NCBI RefSeq assembly: GCF_000691145.1
Contig: NZ_ASJC01000004.1
Span: forward strand, 62,001 to 126,000
Direction: 5' to 3'
Source of the DNA: Bacillus altitudinis 41KF2b
GTDB taxonomy: Bacteria > Bacillota > Bacilli > Bacillales > Bacillaceae
DNA length: 64,000 nt
The number at the start of each line of letters is the position of its first letter. Position 1 is the first letter of the stretch. The position numbers were made by a program, and so were the translations under genes. Below the pieces are notes generated by a model that worked only from the letters and a program-made list of their open reading frames with translations, was not told the DNA's origin and did not search any database. This document shows positions 35,871-51,258 of this stretch, piece after piece.

Positions 35871-36605
35871 TTAATATTCAGTCGTTACGATTGGTGTGCC
35901 AACCGTAATCGTATGATTTTCGTTCATTTCCGAACTTCTGATGGCAATTTGAACATTCATTTTATCATTTGAAGTCATAATGAACTGTTCCCACTTCTCT
36001 GTGTAAGCGGAAAGCGACACAAAATTAGACTCAACGAGATACTCAACTGGTTTTGCTTGAAATTCATTTGCTATCATTTCAGCTTTTTTTTGCAAAACAA
36101 CATCCATCATACCATTTACATGACCATCGAGACAAGTAAAAATCACAAATTTTTCTTGTAATATGCTTTTTGCATGACGTACGAACTGATCATATGTATG
36201 CTCCCAGGTATTCAGTGGGCGAGCACCTTTTTGCTCATATAATAAATACGACTTTTGGTTTGATTTTGTGTCGGTCTTCACGAGTAAAATTTTCGATAAT
36301 GTATCATTTTTTTCATCTTTGTAAATTCCTGTGACTTTGGTGACATGTTTCTCTTTTTTTTCGGTCCACTCATACTGTCGTAGTTCGTCTTTCAAACGTT
36401 TCACTTTTTTTGAAAATTGTTCGGATGAAATGTCTATATTTGTTTTGGCATGAAGCGTCCATCCACTTACTTCGATTTGCTGGTTTTTCATACCTTCTGC
36501 TATTTGGGCGAGCGTGGATGTTTCTTCCGCCCGAACACCTTGAATCATCAGAACAAAAAAAAGAATAAATGCAAATAATGGCCAACCTTTTAAATACTTT
36601 CTCAC
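35871..36605 (-). CDS. ywmB: YwmB family secreted protein
   Basis: 244 residues with GTG start (AAGGGGGAA upstream). N-terminal signal peptide or anchor (about 8-25, ending VRAEE), then a globular domain of the YwmB/TATA-box-binding-like fold family. Function unknown; extracytoplasmic and conserved next to murAA in Bacillus. Only 32 bases separate it from murAA, suggesting cotranscription. Confidence 0.88.
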   Translation of the reverse strand: MRKYLKGWPLFAFILFFVLMIQGVRAEETSTLAQIAEGMKNQQIEVSGWTLHAKTNIDISSEQFSKKVKRLKDELRQYEWTEKKEKHVTKVTGIYKDEKNDTLSKILLVKTDTKSNQKSYLLYEQKGARPLNTWEHTYDQFVRHAKSILQEKFVIFTCLDGHVNGMMDVVLQKKAEMIANEFQAKPVEYLVESNFVSLSAYTEKWEQFIMTSNDKMNVQIAIRSSEMNENHTITVGTPIVTTEY

Positions 36606-36733
36606 TTGTCATTCCCCCTTGCTACAAGTGTTGCCGCAAGGAGATCAATGCATACGTGGAAAAGTCATCAAAGGCCATATTTTTGACACTTCTTTTTACG
36701 TTCCCGCAGAAGGCAGTGACCAAACCTTTTATG

Positions 36734-36964
36734 TTAAAACATATAAGGGATTTGTCTGGAGAAATTTAAATAATCAAGGAAGAAATTGCTGACTGCCGAT
36801 GCAATAGCAATCGTGAGCAGCATCATGAGCAATCTAGCTTGAATAATTTTTCCTTTTTTAATCAGTGGATCAATATTCACCGCAAGCAATGCCCACCACG
36901 TAATGGCGATAAAAAATAGGTGGATCACAATACTGACAATTGCTTGTTGTCCTACGTCTTCCAT
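36734..36964 (-). CDS. ywzB: DUF1146 small membrane protein YwzB
   Basis: 76 residues from ATG 36964, which follows AAAGGAGG; longer in-frame extensions lack a site. Two membrane helices (about 8-28 and 43-62) with the conserved DPLIKKGKIIQARLL loop. DUF1146 proteins are always found near the atp operon or murA in Bacillus; function unknown. Confidence 0.9.
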   Translation of the reverse strand: MEDVGQQAIVSIVIHLFFIAITWWALLAVNIDPLIKKGKIIQARLLMMLLTIAIASAVSNFFLDYLNFSRQIPYMF

Positions 36965-37134
36965 ACACTTGAATCCTCCTTTTATTGATTTCTGTAAAGG
37001 AAAACTCCCTTTCATTATATCCTCCAAAATCGGAAAGATGAATCATTTGGAAAAAAGAGCTACATTTAGAGTGAATCCCCTCTTATTCTGATGCGAAGGA
37101 GATGATATACTGCGGTGGAAGGAGCTGATCATAT

Positions 37135-37608
37135 TTGAAAGATTCTTTTCCTGACTTTGTTGATTTGTACGGAGAACTGGTTCCCTCATTTGAACATGAA
37201 TGGGAAGCCATTGCTTTCTACTTTGATTATAGACAGACACAGCTAGAAGAATTAGCACAATTGTGTCATTTTCATAACATTTCTTTGGATTACTCAGAGG
37301 AAAGCCTTTATCAGTTAGAGTCATTATACTTCGATGCCTTCCGTCAGCAGCTTTTTGCTGAGTGGAAAATGCCTATTGATGCATTGGAAGCGATGTTGAG
37401 TGTGTACATGGGAGAGGTTGTCATCAAGCATCATTCAGATGCTGATTGGGTCGTGCGGCCTTATATGGACTCTTCGCATCAATATACCCTTGGCTTGCGC
37501 CGAAACAATAAAACGTGGCATAGTACGCATTTTTGCGAGCATTTATATCTTGAAAAGCAAGCATCTCATCCGTATGTGTCGATGTATCAGTCTCTCATGT
37601 CATCCTAA
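37135..37608 (+). CDS. ywmA: YwmA, conserved hypothetical protein
   Basis: 157 residues, TTG start with GAAGGAG upstream. Soluble, rich in aromatic and acidic residues, no motif recognised. Conserved in this position between ywzB and atpC in B. subtilis (about the same length). It is the only plus-strand gene between spoIID and racA and ends in a terminator shared with the atp operon. Confidence 0.82.
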   Translation: MKDSFPDFVDLYGELVPSFEHEWEAIAFYFDYRQTQLEELAQLCHFHNISLDYSEESLYQLESLYFDAFRQQLFAEWKMPIDALEAMLSVYMGEVVIKHHSDADWVVRPYMDSSHQYTLGLRRNNKTWHSTHFCEHLYLEKQASHPYVSMYQSLMSS

Positions 37609-37645
37609 AAAAATCCTTCTTATCGCAATGATAAGAAGGATTTTC
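37606..37645. terminator. Bidirectional terminator between ywmA and the atp operon
   Basis: Perfect 13-bp stem AATCCTTCTTATC / GATAAGAAGGATT with a short loop and A/T runs on both sides. Confidence 0.94.
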
Positions 37646-37649
37646 TGTT

Positions 37650-38057
<408 letters not shown>

Positions 38058-38069
38058 CTAAGGACCAGA

Positions 38070-39509
<1,440 letters not shown>

Positions 39510-39515
39510 TTATTT

Positions 39516-40400
<885 letters not shown>

Positions 40401-40470
40401 TCAGGAATCCGTGTTCATTTACGTGAAAAGAGAGAAAAAGAGAATCTTTTTCTCTCGGAAAGATTACTAA

Positions 40471-42537
<2,067 letters not shown>

Positions 42538-42541
<4 letters not shown>

Positions 42542-43050
42542 CGGCTTTCGCCTGCCTCTTTAAGATACTCTTGGATCAATTTCTCTTGTGCTTGCTCATC
42601 AAGTTCTTTTTCAATCACTTTAGAAGCAATTAATACAGAAAGTGATGCAACTTGCTCTCGCAGTGCAGCCACAGCTTGTTCTTTTTCTTTCACGATTTCA
42701 GTTCTAGCAGACTCTTTCAAGCGCTCTGATTCTTGACGCGCTGCTTGAATGATATCTTCTTTTTGTTTCTCACCAATCTTTTTCGCATTTTCGATGAGTG
42801 TATGTGATTCTTCGCGTGCTTCTTTCAATAAGACACGTTGTTCTTCAAGAAGCTTTTCAGCTTGAACGTGCTTTTCTTCAGCACTTGAAATTTCATTTCC
42901 TATATAATCTTCACGCTGTTTCATAATCCCTAATAAAGGCTTAAGCGCAAATTTCTTTAAAAGTGCAAGCAGGATGAGCATAGCGATCAGCTGGAATATG
43001 ATATCTCCGGTGTTTAGACCTGCTCCTAAAACTACTGGTAACTGAGACAT
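42538..43050 (-). CDS. atpF: ATP synthase b subunit
   Basis: 170 residues: one N-terminal membrane helix (about 14-34) and a long charged helix (about 45-160) that dimerises as the peripheral stalk. Translationally coupled to atpH (4-base overlap). Confidence 0.96.
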
Positions 43051-43170
43051 TTAGTACGGCAACTCCCTTCTTTAAATAATATGTTAAGAAACAAAACATA
43101 AAGGAATGGCGAAGTTTCGAACTAATCTGATCTTCGCCATTAAAATTCATATTAGAACGCTTCTCACATA

Positions 43171-43398
<228 letters not shown>

Positions 43399-43431
43399 TT
43401 AAAATAACGTCCTTTTTGGACTCTCAATTTT

Positions 43432-44553
<1,122 letters not shown>

Positions 44554-44557
<4 letters not shown>

Positions 44558-44724
44558 TCATCTGACTCCCGATGAAAAATATTGTAAAAAAGGTGATAAA
44601 TGGTGATGAAAACTGCGTAGAAGACGCTTATGATAAGCCGTCCTGTTTGAAAAAAATCAATCACCCATCGGTCTAATTGTGCAATCAGACTTGAAATCTT
44701 TAGATCTATGGGATTCTGCTTCAT
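44554..44724 (-). CDS. Small membrane protein coupled to atpI
   Basis: 56 residues from ATG 44724 (60 if TTG 44736 is used). N-terminal soluble part (KQNPIDLKISSLIAQLDRW), one membrane helix (about 31-52, LIISVFYAVFITIYHLFYNIF) and a charged end. Its stop overlaps the atpI start in an ATGA. The ribosome-binding site (AGGG) is weak and distant. It does not resemble AtpZ, which has two helices. It lies between the atp promoter and atpI, so it is in the transcript. I do not recognise it. Confidence 0.55.
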
Positions 44725-44816
44725 TCGCTGATACAAACCCTGATTATTAAAGGGTTCACAATGAGGATTAGTAGAGTGCTATAGGCTATGAAAACCTTAC
44801 CATAATACCCTCGTTT

Positions 44817-44845
44817 AGCATACAATAGCGTCTATGATGTGTCAA
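44817..44845 (-). promoter_or_regulatory. SigA promoter of the atp operon
   Basis: On the minus strand TTGACA, 17-base spacer, TATGCT. Transcription would start near 44810 and include the small ORF before atpI. Confidence 0.8.
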
Positions 44846-45007
44846 TCCGTTGAAAGTTAAAAAACTTTTCTATAATGAGAGAGCACACAAAATGTTCACA
44901 ATTTCATCAAACTTTAGGAGAGATGTGACATTCATTCAAAAAAACTGCTAATGTTCAGTATACATTGATTTTTCTAAGAACGATATCAACCGTTTGTCAT
45001 ATTTTTC

Positions 45008-45041
45008 AAAAAAGCCCACATGCACGTTTGCATGTGGGCTT
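45008..45041 (-). terminator. Terminator of upp
   Basis: Perfect 13-bp stem AAGCCCACATGCA / TGCATGTGGGCTT followed by T on the minus strand. Confidence 0.94.
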
Positions 45042-45055
45042 TTCATGAATCATTC

Positions 45056-45685
45056 TTATTTTGTTCCATACATACGGTCACCAGCATCACCAAGACCTGG
45101 GATGATGTAACCTTTTTCGTTTAACTTCTCATCTAATGCTGCAATGTAGATATCAACATCTGGATGATGCTTTTGCATTTCTTCTACACCTTCTGGCGCA
45201 GCAATCAGACACATGAAGCGGATGTTTTTCGCACCGCGTTTTTTCAAGCTGTTTAATGCTTCTACTGCTGATCCGCCCGTTGCAAGCATTGGGTCTACTA
45301 CGATAAATTCACGCTCTTCCACATCAGATGGAAGCTTCACATAATATTCAACAGGCTTTAATGTCTTCGGATCACGGTATAAACCGACATGTCCCACTTT
45401 GGCAGCTGGAATGAGTTTCAAAATCCCGTCTACCATTCCAAGACCTGCTCTTAAAATCGGCACAACTCCGAGTTTTTTACCTGAGATCACGTTTGATTTA
45501 GCGACTTGTACAGGTGTTTCTACATCTACCTCTTCAAGCGGTAAGTCTCTTGTGATTTCAAATGCCATTAATGTTGCGACTTCATCCACTAGCTCTCTAA
45601 ATTCTTTTGTTCCTGTATGAACGTCACGAATATATGTAAGTTTGTGCTGAATAAGCGGGTGATCAAATACATAAACCTTTGCCAT
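45056..45685 (-). CDS. upp: Uracil phosphoribosyltransferase
   Basis: 209 residues. PRPP-binding loop [16 protein letters not shown] (about 128-143) and uracil-binding C-terminus ([17 protein letters not shown]). Salvages uracil to UMP. GGAGTTG precedes the ATG. A SigA promoter is visible upstream; genes glyA and upp are separated by the glyA terminator. Confidence 0.97.
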   Translation of the reverse strand: MAKVYVFDHPLIQHKLTYIRDVHTGTKEFRELVDEVATLMAFEITRDLPLEEVDVETPVQVAKSNVISGKKLGVVPILRAGLGMVDGILKLIPAAKVGHVGLYRDPKTLKPVEYYVKLPSDVEEREFIVVDPMLATGGSAVEALNSLKKRGAKNIRFMCLIAAPEGVEEMQKHHPDVDIYIAALDEKLNEKGYIIPGLGDAGDRMYGTK

Positions 45686-45741
45686 TGCTTGCTACAACTC
45701 CTTTTCTGTCATCTTCCGGTGAACTTTGCACACTTCCTACA

Positions 45742-45770
45742 ATTCTACATAAAAAGACATCATCTTTCAA
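45742..45770 (-). promoter_or_regulatory. SigA promoter of upp
   Basis: On the minus strand TTGAAA, 17-base spacer, TAGAAT. Confidence 0.7.
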
Positions 45771-45789
45771 TATGATTCGCAAATCCTAC

Positions 45790-45826
45790 AAAAAAAACCC
45801 ACATGCCAAAAATAGGCAAATGGGTC
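45790..45826 (-). terminator. Terminator of glyA
   Basis: ACCCATTTGCC / GGCATGTGGGT, one interior mismatch, then a run of eight T on the minus strand. Confidence 0.88.
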
Positions 45827-45832
45827 TGCATT

Positions 45833-47080
45833 TTAATAATCTAATTCATGATATAGAGGGAAACGAGCTGTCAGATCAGATACACGCTTTTTCGCCTCTT
45901 CTAATTTCGCTTCATCTTCATGATGTTTCAGAGCAAGCGCAATAATGGAACCGACTTCTTTCATCGCTTCTTGATCGAAGCCACGGCTTGTCACTGCTGC
46001 TGTACCTACACGTACACCACTTGTAACAAATGGTTTCTCTGGATCATAAGGAATCGCATTTTTGTTCACTGTGATACCAATTTCATCAAGAACGTTTTCT
46101 GCAATTTTTCCTGTAATGCCAAGAGAGCGCAAGTCGATGAGAACAAGATGGTTGTCTGTTCCACCAGATACAAGCTGAATATCCTCAGATAAAAGTGTTT
46201 CAGCTAGTTGTTTTGCGTTATCAATCACGTTTTGTGCATATGTTTTGAAATCTCCGTTCAATACTTCACCGAAAGAAACAGCTTTTGCAGAGATCACATG
46301 CATGAGTGGTCCACCTTGAATACCAGGGAAGATCGATTTGTCGATCTTTTTACCAAACTCTTCACGGCATAGAATCATTCCGCCGCGAGGTCCGCGCAAT
46401 GTTTTGTGAGTTGTCGTTGTCACAAAATCAGCGTAAGGAACTGGATTTGGATGAAGACCTGCTGCAACAAGACCCGCGATGTGAGCCATGTCTACCATAA
46501 AGTAAGCACCGACTTCATCGGCAATTTCACGGAACTTTTTGAAATCAATTTGACGTGGGTAAGCACTTGCCCCCGCTACGATTAGTTTCGGCTTATGCTC
46601 ACGTGCTTTTTCAAGTACATCTTGGTAGTCGATATGTTGTGTTTCTTTATCTACACCGTATTCTACAAAGTTGTACTGTACGCCGCTAAAGTTTACAGGG
46701 CTTCCATGTGTTAAATGCCCGCCATGTGATAAGTTCATGCCTAGCACTGTATCGCCATGCTCAAGGATTGTAAAGTATACGGCCATATTCGCTTGAGCTC
46801 CTGAGTGAGGCTGTACGTTCACATACTCAGCGCCAAAAATTTCTTTTGCGCGGTCACGTGCGATATCTTCTACAACGTCTACATGTTCACAGCCGCCATA
46901 GTAACGTTTACCAGGGTAACCTTCTGCATATTTGTTTGTTAAGACAGAGCCCTGCGCTTCCATGACTGCTTCGCTTACGAAGTTTTCTGATGCAATTAAT
47001 TCGATTTTGTCCTGCTGGCGTTTCCGCTCTAGTTGAATTGCTTTGAATACTTGTGCGTCTTGCTCAGGTAAATGTTTCAT
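45833..47080 (-). CDS. glyA: Serine hydroxymethyltransferase
   Basis: 415 residues from ATG 47080, which follows GGAGAGGAT; the frame is open for another 52 codons without support. PLP-lysine motif [15 protein letters not shown] (Lys about residue 226). Interconverts serine and glycine with transfer of a one-carbon unit to tetrahydrofolate. A SigA promoter (47129-47158) and a perfect PurBox lie upstream, in line with PurR control of glyA in B. subtilis. Confidence 0.97.
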   Translation of the reverse strand: MKHLPEQDAQVFKAIQLERKRQQDKIELIASENFVSEAVMEAQGSVLTNKYAEGYPGKRYYGGCEHVDVVEDIARDRAKEIFGAEYVNVQPHSGAQANMAVYFTILEHGDTVLGMNLSHGGHLTHGSPVNFSGVQYNFVEYGVDKETQHIDYQDVLEKAREHKPKLIVAGASAYPRQIDFKKFREIADEVGAYFMVDMAHIAGLVAAGLHPNPVPYADFVTTTTHKTLRGPRGGMILCREEFGKKIDKSIFPGIQGGPLMHVISAKAVSFGEVLNGDFKTYAQNVIDNAKQLAETLLSEDIQLVSGGTDNHLVLIDLRSLGITGKIAENVLDEIGITVNKNAIPYDPEKPFVTSGVRVGTAAVTSRGFDQEAMKEVGSIIALALKHHEDEAKLEEAKKRVSDLTARFPLYHELDY

Positions 47081-47128
47081 CAGCGAAATCCTCTCCAATC
47101 TATTTCCATTCGATGTTTTCACCATCTC

Positions 47129-47158
47129 ATTGTACACGGTTTTTGAGTAAAATGTAAA
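47129..47158 (-). promoter_or_regulatory. SigA promoter of glyA
   Basis: On the minus strand TTTACA, 18-base spacer, TACAAT. Confidence 0.65.
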
Positions 47159-47248
47159 AGTTTTTTTTGGAAAATCGACTTCTTTTTTATGAAAACCCGA
47201 ATATTCAAAGGGTGAAGCGTCTTCATCATTCAACATTATATTAGAAAT

Positions 47249-47261
47249 ATATCCGAACTAT
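47249..47261. promoter_or_regulatory. PurBox upstream of glyA, overlapping the ywlG stop
   Basis: ATATCCGAACTAT fits the PurR half-site AWWWCCGAACWWT exactly. It lies about 130 bases before the predicted glyA start and runs into the last codon of ywlG. A weaker copy (core CCGAAT) is at 47197-47202. Confidence 0.65.
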
Positions 47262-47797
47262 GATCTTGTATAAACGGCTCGTTCTCCGCCAATCAGCTTT
47301 GGACGAGTTTTTGCAAACGTCACATGTGCTTGTCCTAATTGATGACGGCTGAGACGGACCGGTACGGCTACCCGCTTTAAGTGCATGCCGATGAATGTAT
47401 CACCGATATCAATACCTGCATGTGCTGAAATGGATTCAACCAGCACAGGGTGTTCCATTTGCTGATACGCATGAGCCGCCATAGAACCACCCGCCTTACG
47501 GACAGGTACTGCCGCTACAATCTCTAAGTTAAGCCGGTACGCCACCTCTTCTTCCACAACGAGGGCACGATTCAAATGCTCGCAGCATTGGAAGGCCAAT
47601 TCAATTCCTGTCTCGCGTCTCAGTTGATCGAGCTCTTGATAAATAGCTTCAGCAATTTGCTCACTTCCCGCTGTCCCAATGTGCTCGCCAGCCACTTCTG
47701 ACGTACTGCAGCCAATCACTAAAATGTGGCCAGCTCGCAGTTCAACTGTTTGATGAAACTCTTTTAACATTTCAAGCCAATCTTGACCAATGTTCAT
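47258..47797 (-). CDS. ywlG: UPF0340 protein YwlG
   Basis: 179 residues. Conserved Firmicute family (TIGR01440) with [23 protein letters not shown] near the N-terminus and a C-terminal [18 protein letters not shown]. Function unknown. Between rpiB (12-base gap) and glyA, as in B. subtilis. Confidence 0.93.
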   Translation of the reverse strand: MNIGQDWLEMLKEFHQTVELRAGHILVIGCSTSEVAGEHIGTAGSEQIAEAIYQELDQLRRETGIELAFQCCEHLNRALVVEEEVAYRLNLEIVAAVPVRKAGGSMAAHAYQQMEHPVLVESISAHAGIDIGDTFIGMHLKRVAVPVRLSRHQLGQAHVTFAKTRPKLIGGERAVYTRS

Positions 47798-47809
47798 GTT
47801 AAGCGCTCC

Positions 47810-48259
47810 TTACAAGTGCTTTTCTTCGTAATCAGCGATTTTACCAATCCGCACAGCATGACGTCCTGCAGTAAATTCTGTTGTCAGCCAAATGTGAGCA
47901 ATCTCTCTTGCCAGTCCTGGTCCAATGACTCGTTCTCCCATCGCAAGAACATTTGTATCGTTATGTTCTCTCGTCGCCTTTGCACTGAATGTATCATGCG
48001 CCAGTGCACAGCGGATGCCTTTCACTTTGTTTGCTGAAATGCTCATACCGATACCTGTCCCGCAAATCAAAATGCCTCGATCGACTTCCCCGTTTGCCAC
48101 CATATTGGCTACAGGAAAAGCATAGTCAGGGTAGTCTACAGAACCTGATCCACATTCACAACCCATATCAATGTATTCAATCTTTAATTCATCCATTAGT
48201 TGTTTGATTTCTTCACGAATATTCGTTCCGCCGTGATCGGATGCAATGGCTACTTTCAT
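47810..48259 (-). CDS. rpiB: Ribose-5-phosphate isomerase B
   Basis: 149 residues, RpiB/LacAB family: IASDHGG at the N-terminus, catalytic Cys region ILICGTGIGMSISANKVKGIR (about 65-85). Interconverts ribose 5-phosphate and ribulose 5-phosphate. Known as ywlF in B. subtilis. Cotranscribed with ywlG. Confidence 0.95.
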   Translation of the reverse strand: MKVAIASDHGGTNIREEIKQLMDELKIEYIDMGCECGSGSVDYPDYAFPVANMVANGEVDRGILICGTGIGMSISANKVKGIRCALAHDTFSAKATREHNDTNVLAMGERVIGPGLAREIAHIWLTTEFTAGRHAVRIGKIADYEEKHL

Positions 48260-48362
48260 CGGGCAATTCCTCCTAAGGGTGAGTTAATCTGTCATGTCTT
48301 ACATTCATTCTTTATTTACAGTTATATTTTAACCTCTGCCTAGTCATTTGCAAACAAAAGCA

Positions 48363-48387
48363 GAAAAACCGTTTGCGCAACGGTTTT
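48363..48387 (-). terminator. Terminator of ywlE
   Basis: AAACCGTT / AACGGTTT with a T-run on the minus strand. Confidence 0.85.
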
Positions 48388-48400
48388 ACAGGTTGTCCAT

Positions 48401-48859
48401 TTATGAGGATTTATGATCCTGTTTAAGCTTTTTAGCAAGTTGATACAATAGCGTTTCTAGTTCATCTCGTGTCTCCTGATAAATGGAGAGGCTCCCTCCA
48501 AATGGATCCGACACGTCACCTTCTGATCCTGTCGCAAATTCTTTTAGAGTGAAGACCTTGTCTTTCACATGAGCATATTGCTCCACAATCAACTGTTTAT
48601 GCTGAATCGTCATGGTGAAGACATAATCTGCTTCATGAAGAAGTTCTTCTGTTAGTTTAGACGACGAGTGATTCAGTGGAATGCTTTTCTCAAATAATGC
48701 TTCGACTGCTTGAGGAGAAGCCTTCCCTGCATCAGAGGCGAAGATGCCCGCTGATTTTACAGTGACCTGTAAGCCTTTTTCATCTGCAATGGAGGAAAAA
48801 AGGGCTTGAGCCATCGGACTTCTGCAAGTATTTCCCGTACAAACAAATAAGATATTCAT
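48401..48859 (-). CDS. ywlE: Protein-arginine phosphatase YwlE
   Basis: 152 residues from ATG 48859 (AAGGAGG upstream). LMW-PTP fold with P-loop VCTGNTCRSP; nucleophile Cys7 and Thr11, the residue that gives arginine-phosphatase specificity, and the catalytic Asp in DPFGG. It reverses McsB arginine phosphorylation. Downstream of mntP in one direction. Confidence 0.95.
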   Translation of the reverse strand: MNILFVCTGNTCRSPMAQALFSSIADEKGLQVTVKSAGIFASDAGKASPQAVEALFEKSIPLNHSSSKLTEELLHEADYVFTMTIQHKQLIVEQYAHVKDKVFTLKEFATGSEGDVSDPFGGSLSIYQETRDELETLLYQLAKKLKQDHKSS

Positions 48860-48922
48860 CTTTCGACCTCCTTTTCTTCTATTATATAGCATTTCATTCT
48901 ACATGTTATGTAAGGAGACAGG

Positions 48923-49477
48923 CTAGAGCGGAAATAATAATTTGATTCCAAAGGCTAGTAAAATCAATCCGCCAAGCACCCCGCTGTATGAACCTACCCA
49001 TGACCGAACCTGTTTACCGAGTAATAATCCAAGCCATGTGAGCATCATACTAAAAAAGCCAAACAATAAAATGGTCATCAACACCCGAGAACCGTAAATC
49101 CCCAGGCTTAAGCCAACGGAAAAACTATCTAAACTCACACTTGTTGCAAAAAGAACGAGACCGGCCCCAACAGGTGCGATAAATGGCTTATCTTCTTTTC
49201 GGATAGAAGCGATGATCATTTGCAGACCCAGCACCAAAAGCAGCGCCCCGCCTATATAGGTTGCTAGGAGCCCAAGCCAGCCAGATAAAAGCTGACCTGT
49301 TAGCATGCCAAAAAGAGGCATAAACATATGAAATATCCCAATGACAAGTCCAATATAAAGGATTTGGCGGAATCTCAGCTGAATCATCCCCATGCCGAGT
49401 CCAACCGAAAAGGCATCCATTCCAAGTGCAAAAGCCATGATACTGAGTGTCAGCAATTCGCCAGCTAGTTCATTCAT
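48923..49477 (-). CDS. mntP: Manganese efflux pump MntP
   Basis: 184 residues from ATG 49477 (AAGGGGGA upstream). Six membrane helices with the conserved acidic motifs [12 protein letters not shown] and [12 protein letters not shown]. Exports Mn2+. No yybP-ykoY manganese riboswitch is visible upstream; it starts 61 bases after ywlC. ywlD in B. subtilis. Confidence 0.93.
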   Translation of the reverse strand: MNELAGELLTLSIMAFALGMDAFSVGLGMGMIQLRFRQILYIGLVIGIFHMFMPLFGMLTGQLLSGWLGLLATYIGGALLLVLGLQMIIASIRKEDKPFIAPVGAGLVLFATSVSLDSFSVGLSLGIYGSRVLMTILLFGFFSMMLTWLGLLLGKQVRSWVGSYSGVLGGLILLAFGIKLLFPL

Positions 49478-49537
49478 GTAAATCCCCCTTGGACACGCAT
49501 TCTCCTTTAACCTATGTTTGTCCAAGAGAGGATAGAA

Positions 49538-50593
49538 CTATTTGAATGAAGAGAGAGTGCGCCCTCCTGCCGCTTTTTGCAGACGGTTCATGATCGCAGA
49601 ACCAACTCCCTGCTCTGAGAAGGCTTCTGAAATGATCAAGTCTACGTCCGTTTCGTCAAATTGTCTTAGCACACGATATAAGTTTGCCGCAACCGTTTCA
49701 GGCTTTTCTCTCCATCCACAGCTAAAGATAACATCCGCCGCAAACCATTCCTTCTTTTCTTCTGTCGTCAGCACACCTACTTTTAGTCCTTCAGCTCGGT
49801 ACTTCTGAATGTGCAGCTGCATGTCTTCATCACTTCCATGAAATATATACATTTGTGCTTCAGGTGCATAATGTGTATATTTCATTCCCGGCGATACTGG
49901 CGCCTCATCCTTTTTCGTCAACCCTGGATCCGTGTTGACCGTTCCTACGACCTCTTCTAATGCTTCTTTTGTAATACCGCCCGGCCTTAAGATCACTGGA
50001 ATCTCGTCTACACAAGATACAACCGTTGACTCCACGCCAATACCTGTTGAACCACCATCGACAATGCCTGCAATTTTCCCATCAAGATCACTCGCGACAT
50101 GATCCGCAAGTGTCGGCGACGGTTTTCCCGAACGGTTGGCACTAGGCGCGGCAATTGGCAGACCAGCTGCTCGGATGAGTTCAAGCGCAACAGGATGATC
50201 AGGCATTCTTACGCCTACTGTAGATAAACCTGCCGTCACCTGCTTTGATAATGTGCCCGGCTTACAAGGTAGAACAATGGTGAGAGCGCCTGGCCAAAAG
50301 GCATCCATCAGCGCTGTTACTTTTTCATTTTCTATTTGCGCAAATTCATGAAGCTGTTGAACGTCCGCAATGTGAACAATCAACGGATTATCACTTGGGC
50401 GTCCTTTCGCTTCATAAATTTTCTTCACAGCCTCTGTCTCTTTTGCATTTGCCCCTAGTCCATAAACCGTTTCTGTCGGAAAAGCGACCACTTCATTCTG
50501 CCGCAACAACAGAGCTGCTTGTTCAATTTGTGGATAGTATGTGGATAAATCCTTTTTTAAATCCACAGACCACCTTTTTGTATTTAACATCAT
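49538..50593 (-). CDS. ywlC: Threonylcarbamoyl-AMP synthase YwlC (TsaC/Sua5)
   Basis: 351 residues; either of two adjacent ATGs could start, AAAAGGAG upstream. YrdC domain (about 15-205) with VAFPTETVYGLGANA and RPSDNPLIVHI, then a linker and a C-terminal Sua5 domain. Makes threonylcarbamoyl-AMP for the t6A37 modification of ANN-decoding tRNAs. DnaA-box-like sequences lie in its 5' end. Confidence 0.95.
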   Translation of the reverse strand: MMLNTKRWSVDLKKDLSTYYPQIEQAALLLRQNEVVAFPTETVYGLGANAKETEAVKKIYEAKGRPSDNPLIVHIADVQQLHEFAQIENEKVTALMDAFWPGALTIVLPCKPGTLSKQVTAGLSTVGVRMPDHPVALELIRAAGLPIAAPSANRSGKPSPTLADHVASDLDGKIAGIVDGGSTGIGVESTVVSCVDEIPVILRPGGITKEALEEVVGTVNTDPGLTKKDEAPVSPGMKYTHYAPEAQMYIFHGSDEDMQLHIQKYRAEGLKVGVLTTEEKKEWFAADVIFSCGWREKPETVAANLYRVLRQFDETDVDLIISEAFSEQGVGSAIMNRLQKAAGGRTLSSFK

Positions 50594-50735
50594 ACAAACT
50601 CCTTTTAAAAAAGATAAAACTGTTGATATATCTCAATTATCCTTTTGAAAGTATAAAAGATGATGCTAAATAAAACAAGCGTTGTCCACAATTTGTGGAT
50701 AACGCTTGTTTTACAGTGGATAAGTATGTGAATAA
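50529..50735. other. DnaA-box cluster between ywlC and ywlB
   Basis: Matches to TTATCCACA: perfect at 50540-50548 and 50694-50702 (both as TGTGGATAA); one mismatch at 50529-50537 (TGTGGATAG), 50682-50690 (TTGTCCACA), 50715-50723 (AGTGGATAA) and 50727-50735 (TGTGAATAA). Known B. subtilis DnaA-binding clusters include one at ywlC-ywlB. Confidence 0.8.
50670..50713 (-). terminator. Terminator of ywlB
   Basis: AAACAAGCGTTGTCCACA / TGTGGATAACGCTTGTTT with a short loop and T-rich tail; it contains two of the DnaA boxes. Confidence 0.85.
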
Positions 50736-50751
50736 GTCCGGTGTTTTGTGA

Positions 50752-51195
50752 TTAACTAGCTGTTTTTTGCAGCACAACCGCCTGCTCTTTTCCCAATGAC
50801 TCTTTTGCATGCGCAGATACCCATACACTTTCTGGGATTTCCTCTATAGGCGTAAAGCCCATCAGCGCTAAAAAATCATGCGAAGAGGAGTGATTGGCTA
50901 CAACATAAAAGGTGTCCACACCTTGTTTTTCCCCTAGCGTTTGAACACTTTGGAACAGAGAAACGATATGCCCCTGACCAAGTTTATCTGATATCACAAG
51001 TGATCTTAGCAATCCTTCTTGTTCATTTAGTCGTTCAAGACCTAAACAACCTGCAAGCTCACCGTCTGCATCTTCCATGACCACAAATGACGTACGCTCT
51101 GCAATCGTCACCCCGCCTTTTGCTTGGCCTTTTTTAAGAAAAGCATTAATGGCCGGAGCATCTTCTTCTGTCGCTATTCTTAATTGATAATACAT
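50752..51195 (-). CDS. ywlB: GNAT acetyltransferase YwlB
   Basis: 147 residues, similar in length to B. subtilis YwlB. GNAT fold with the acetyl-CoA loop ISDKLGQGHIVSLF (about 70-83) and a C-terminal FLALMGFTPIEEIP. Substrate unknown. It lies after spoIIR and is followed by the terminator that holds DnaA boxes. Confidence 0.88.
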   Translation of the reverse strand: MYYQLRIATEEDAPAINAFLKKGQAKGGVTIAERTSFVVMEDADGELAGCLGLERLNEQEGLLRSLVISDKLGQGHIVSLFQSVQTLGEKQGVDTFYVVANHSSSHDFLALMGFTPIEEIPESVWVSAHAKESLGKEQAVVLQKTAS

Positions 51196-51258
51196 GCTTT
51201 CACCTCTTTTTGTTCTCTTACTTCAACTCTATGAGGCAAAAACAGATTTAGACCTTTT

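Larger units (their letters stand above)
44737..45055. other. Intergenic region with the atp promoter and upp terminator
   Basis: No further gene. Contains the operon promoter (44817-44845), an A/T-rich stretch with an AAAGTT / AACTTT hairpin near 44853-44868, and the upp terminator at its right end. Confidence 0.7.

Noticed and set aside
44850-44876. Plus-strand promoter-like TTGAAA / TATAAT within the atp-upp gap
   Set aside because: Spacer is only 15 bases and it points into the 3' end of upp, with no plus-strand gene to express. The A/T-rich region makes chance likely.
47081-47236. N-terminal extension of glyA by 52 codons
   Set aside because: It covers the glyA promoter and has no ribosome-binding site; ATG 47080 does and gives the family length.
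49478-49537. Manganese riboswitch before mntP
   Set aside because: The gap to ywlC is only about 60 bases and lacks the conserved yybP-ykoY core.
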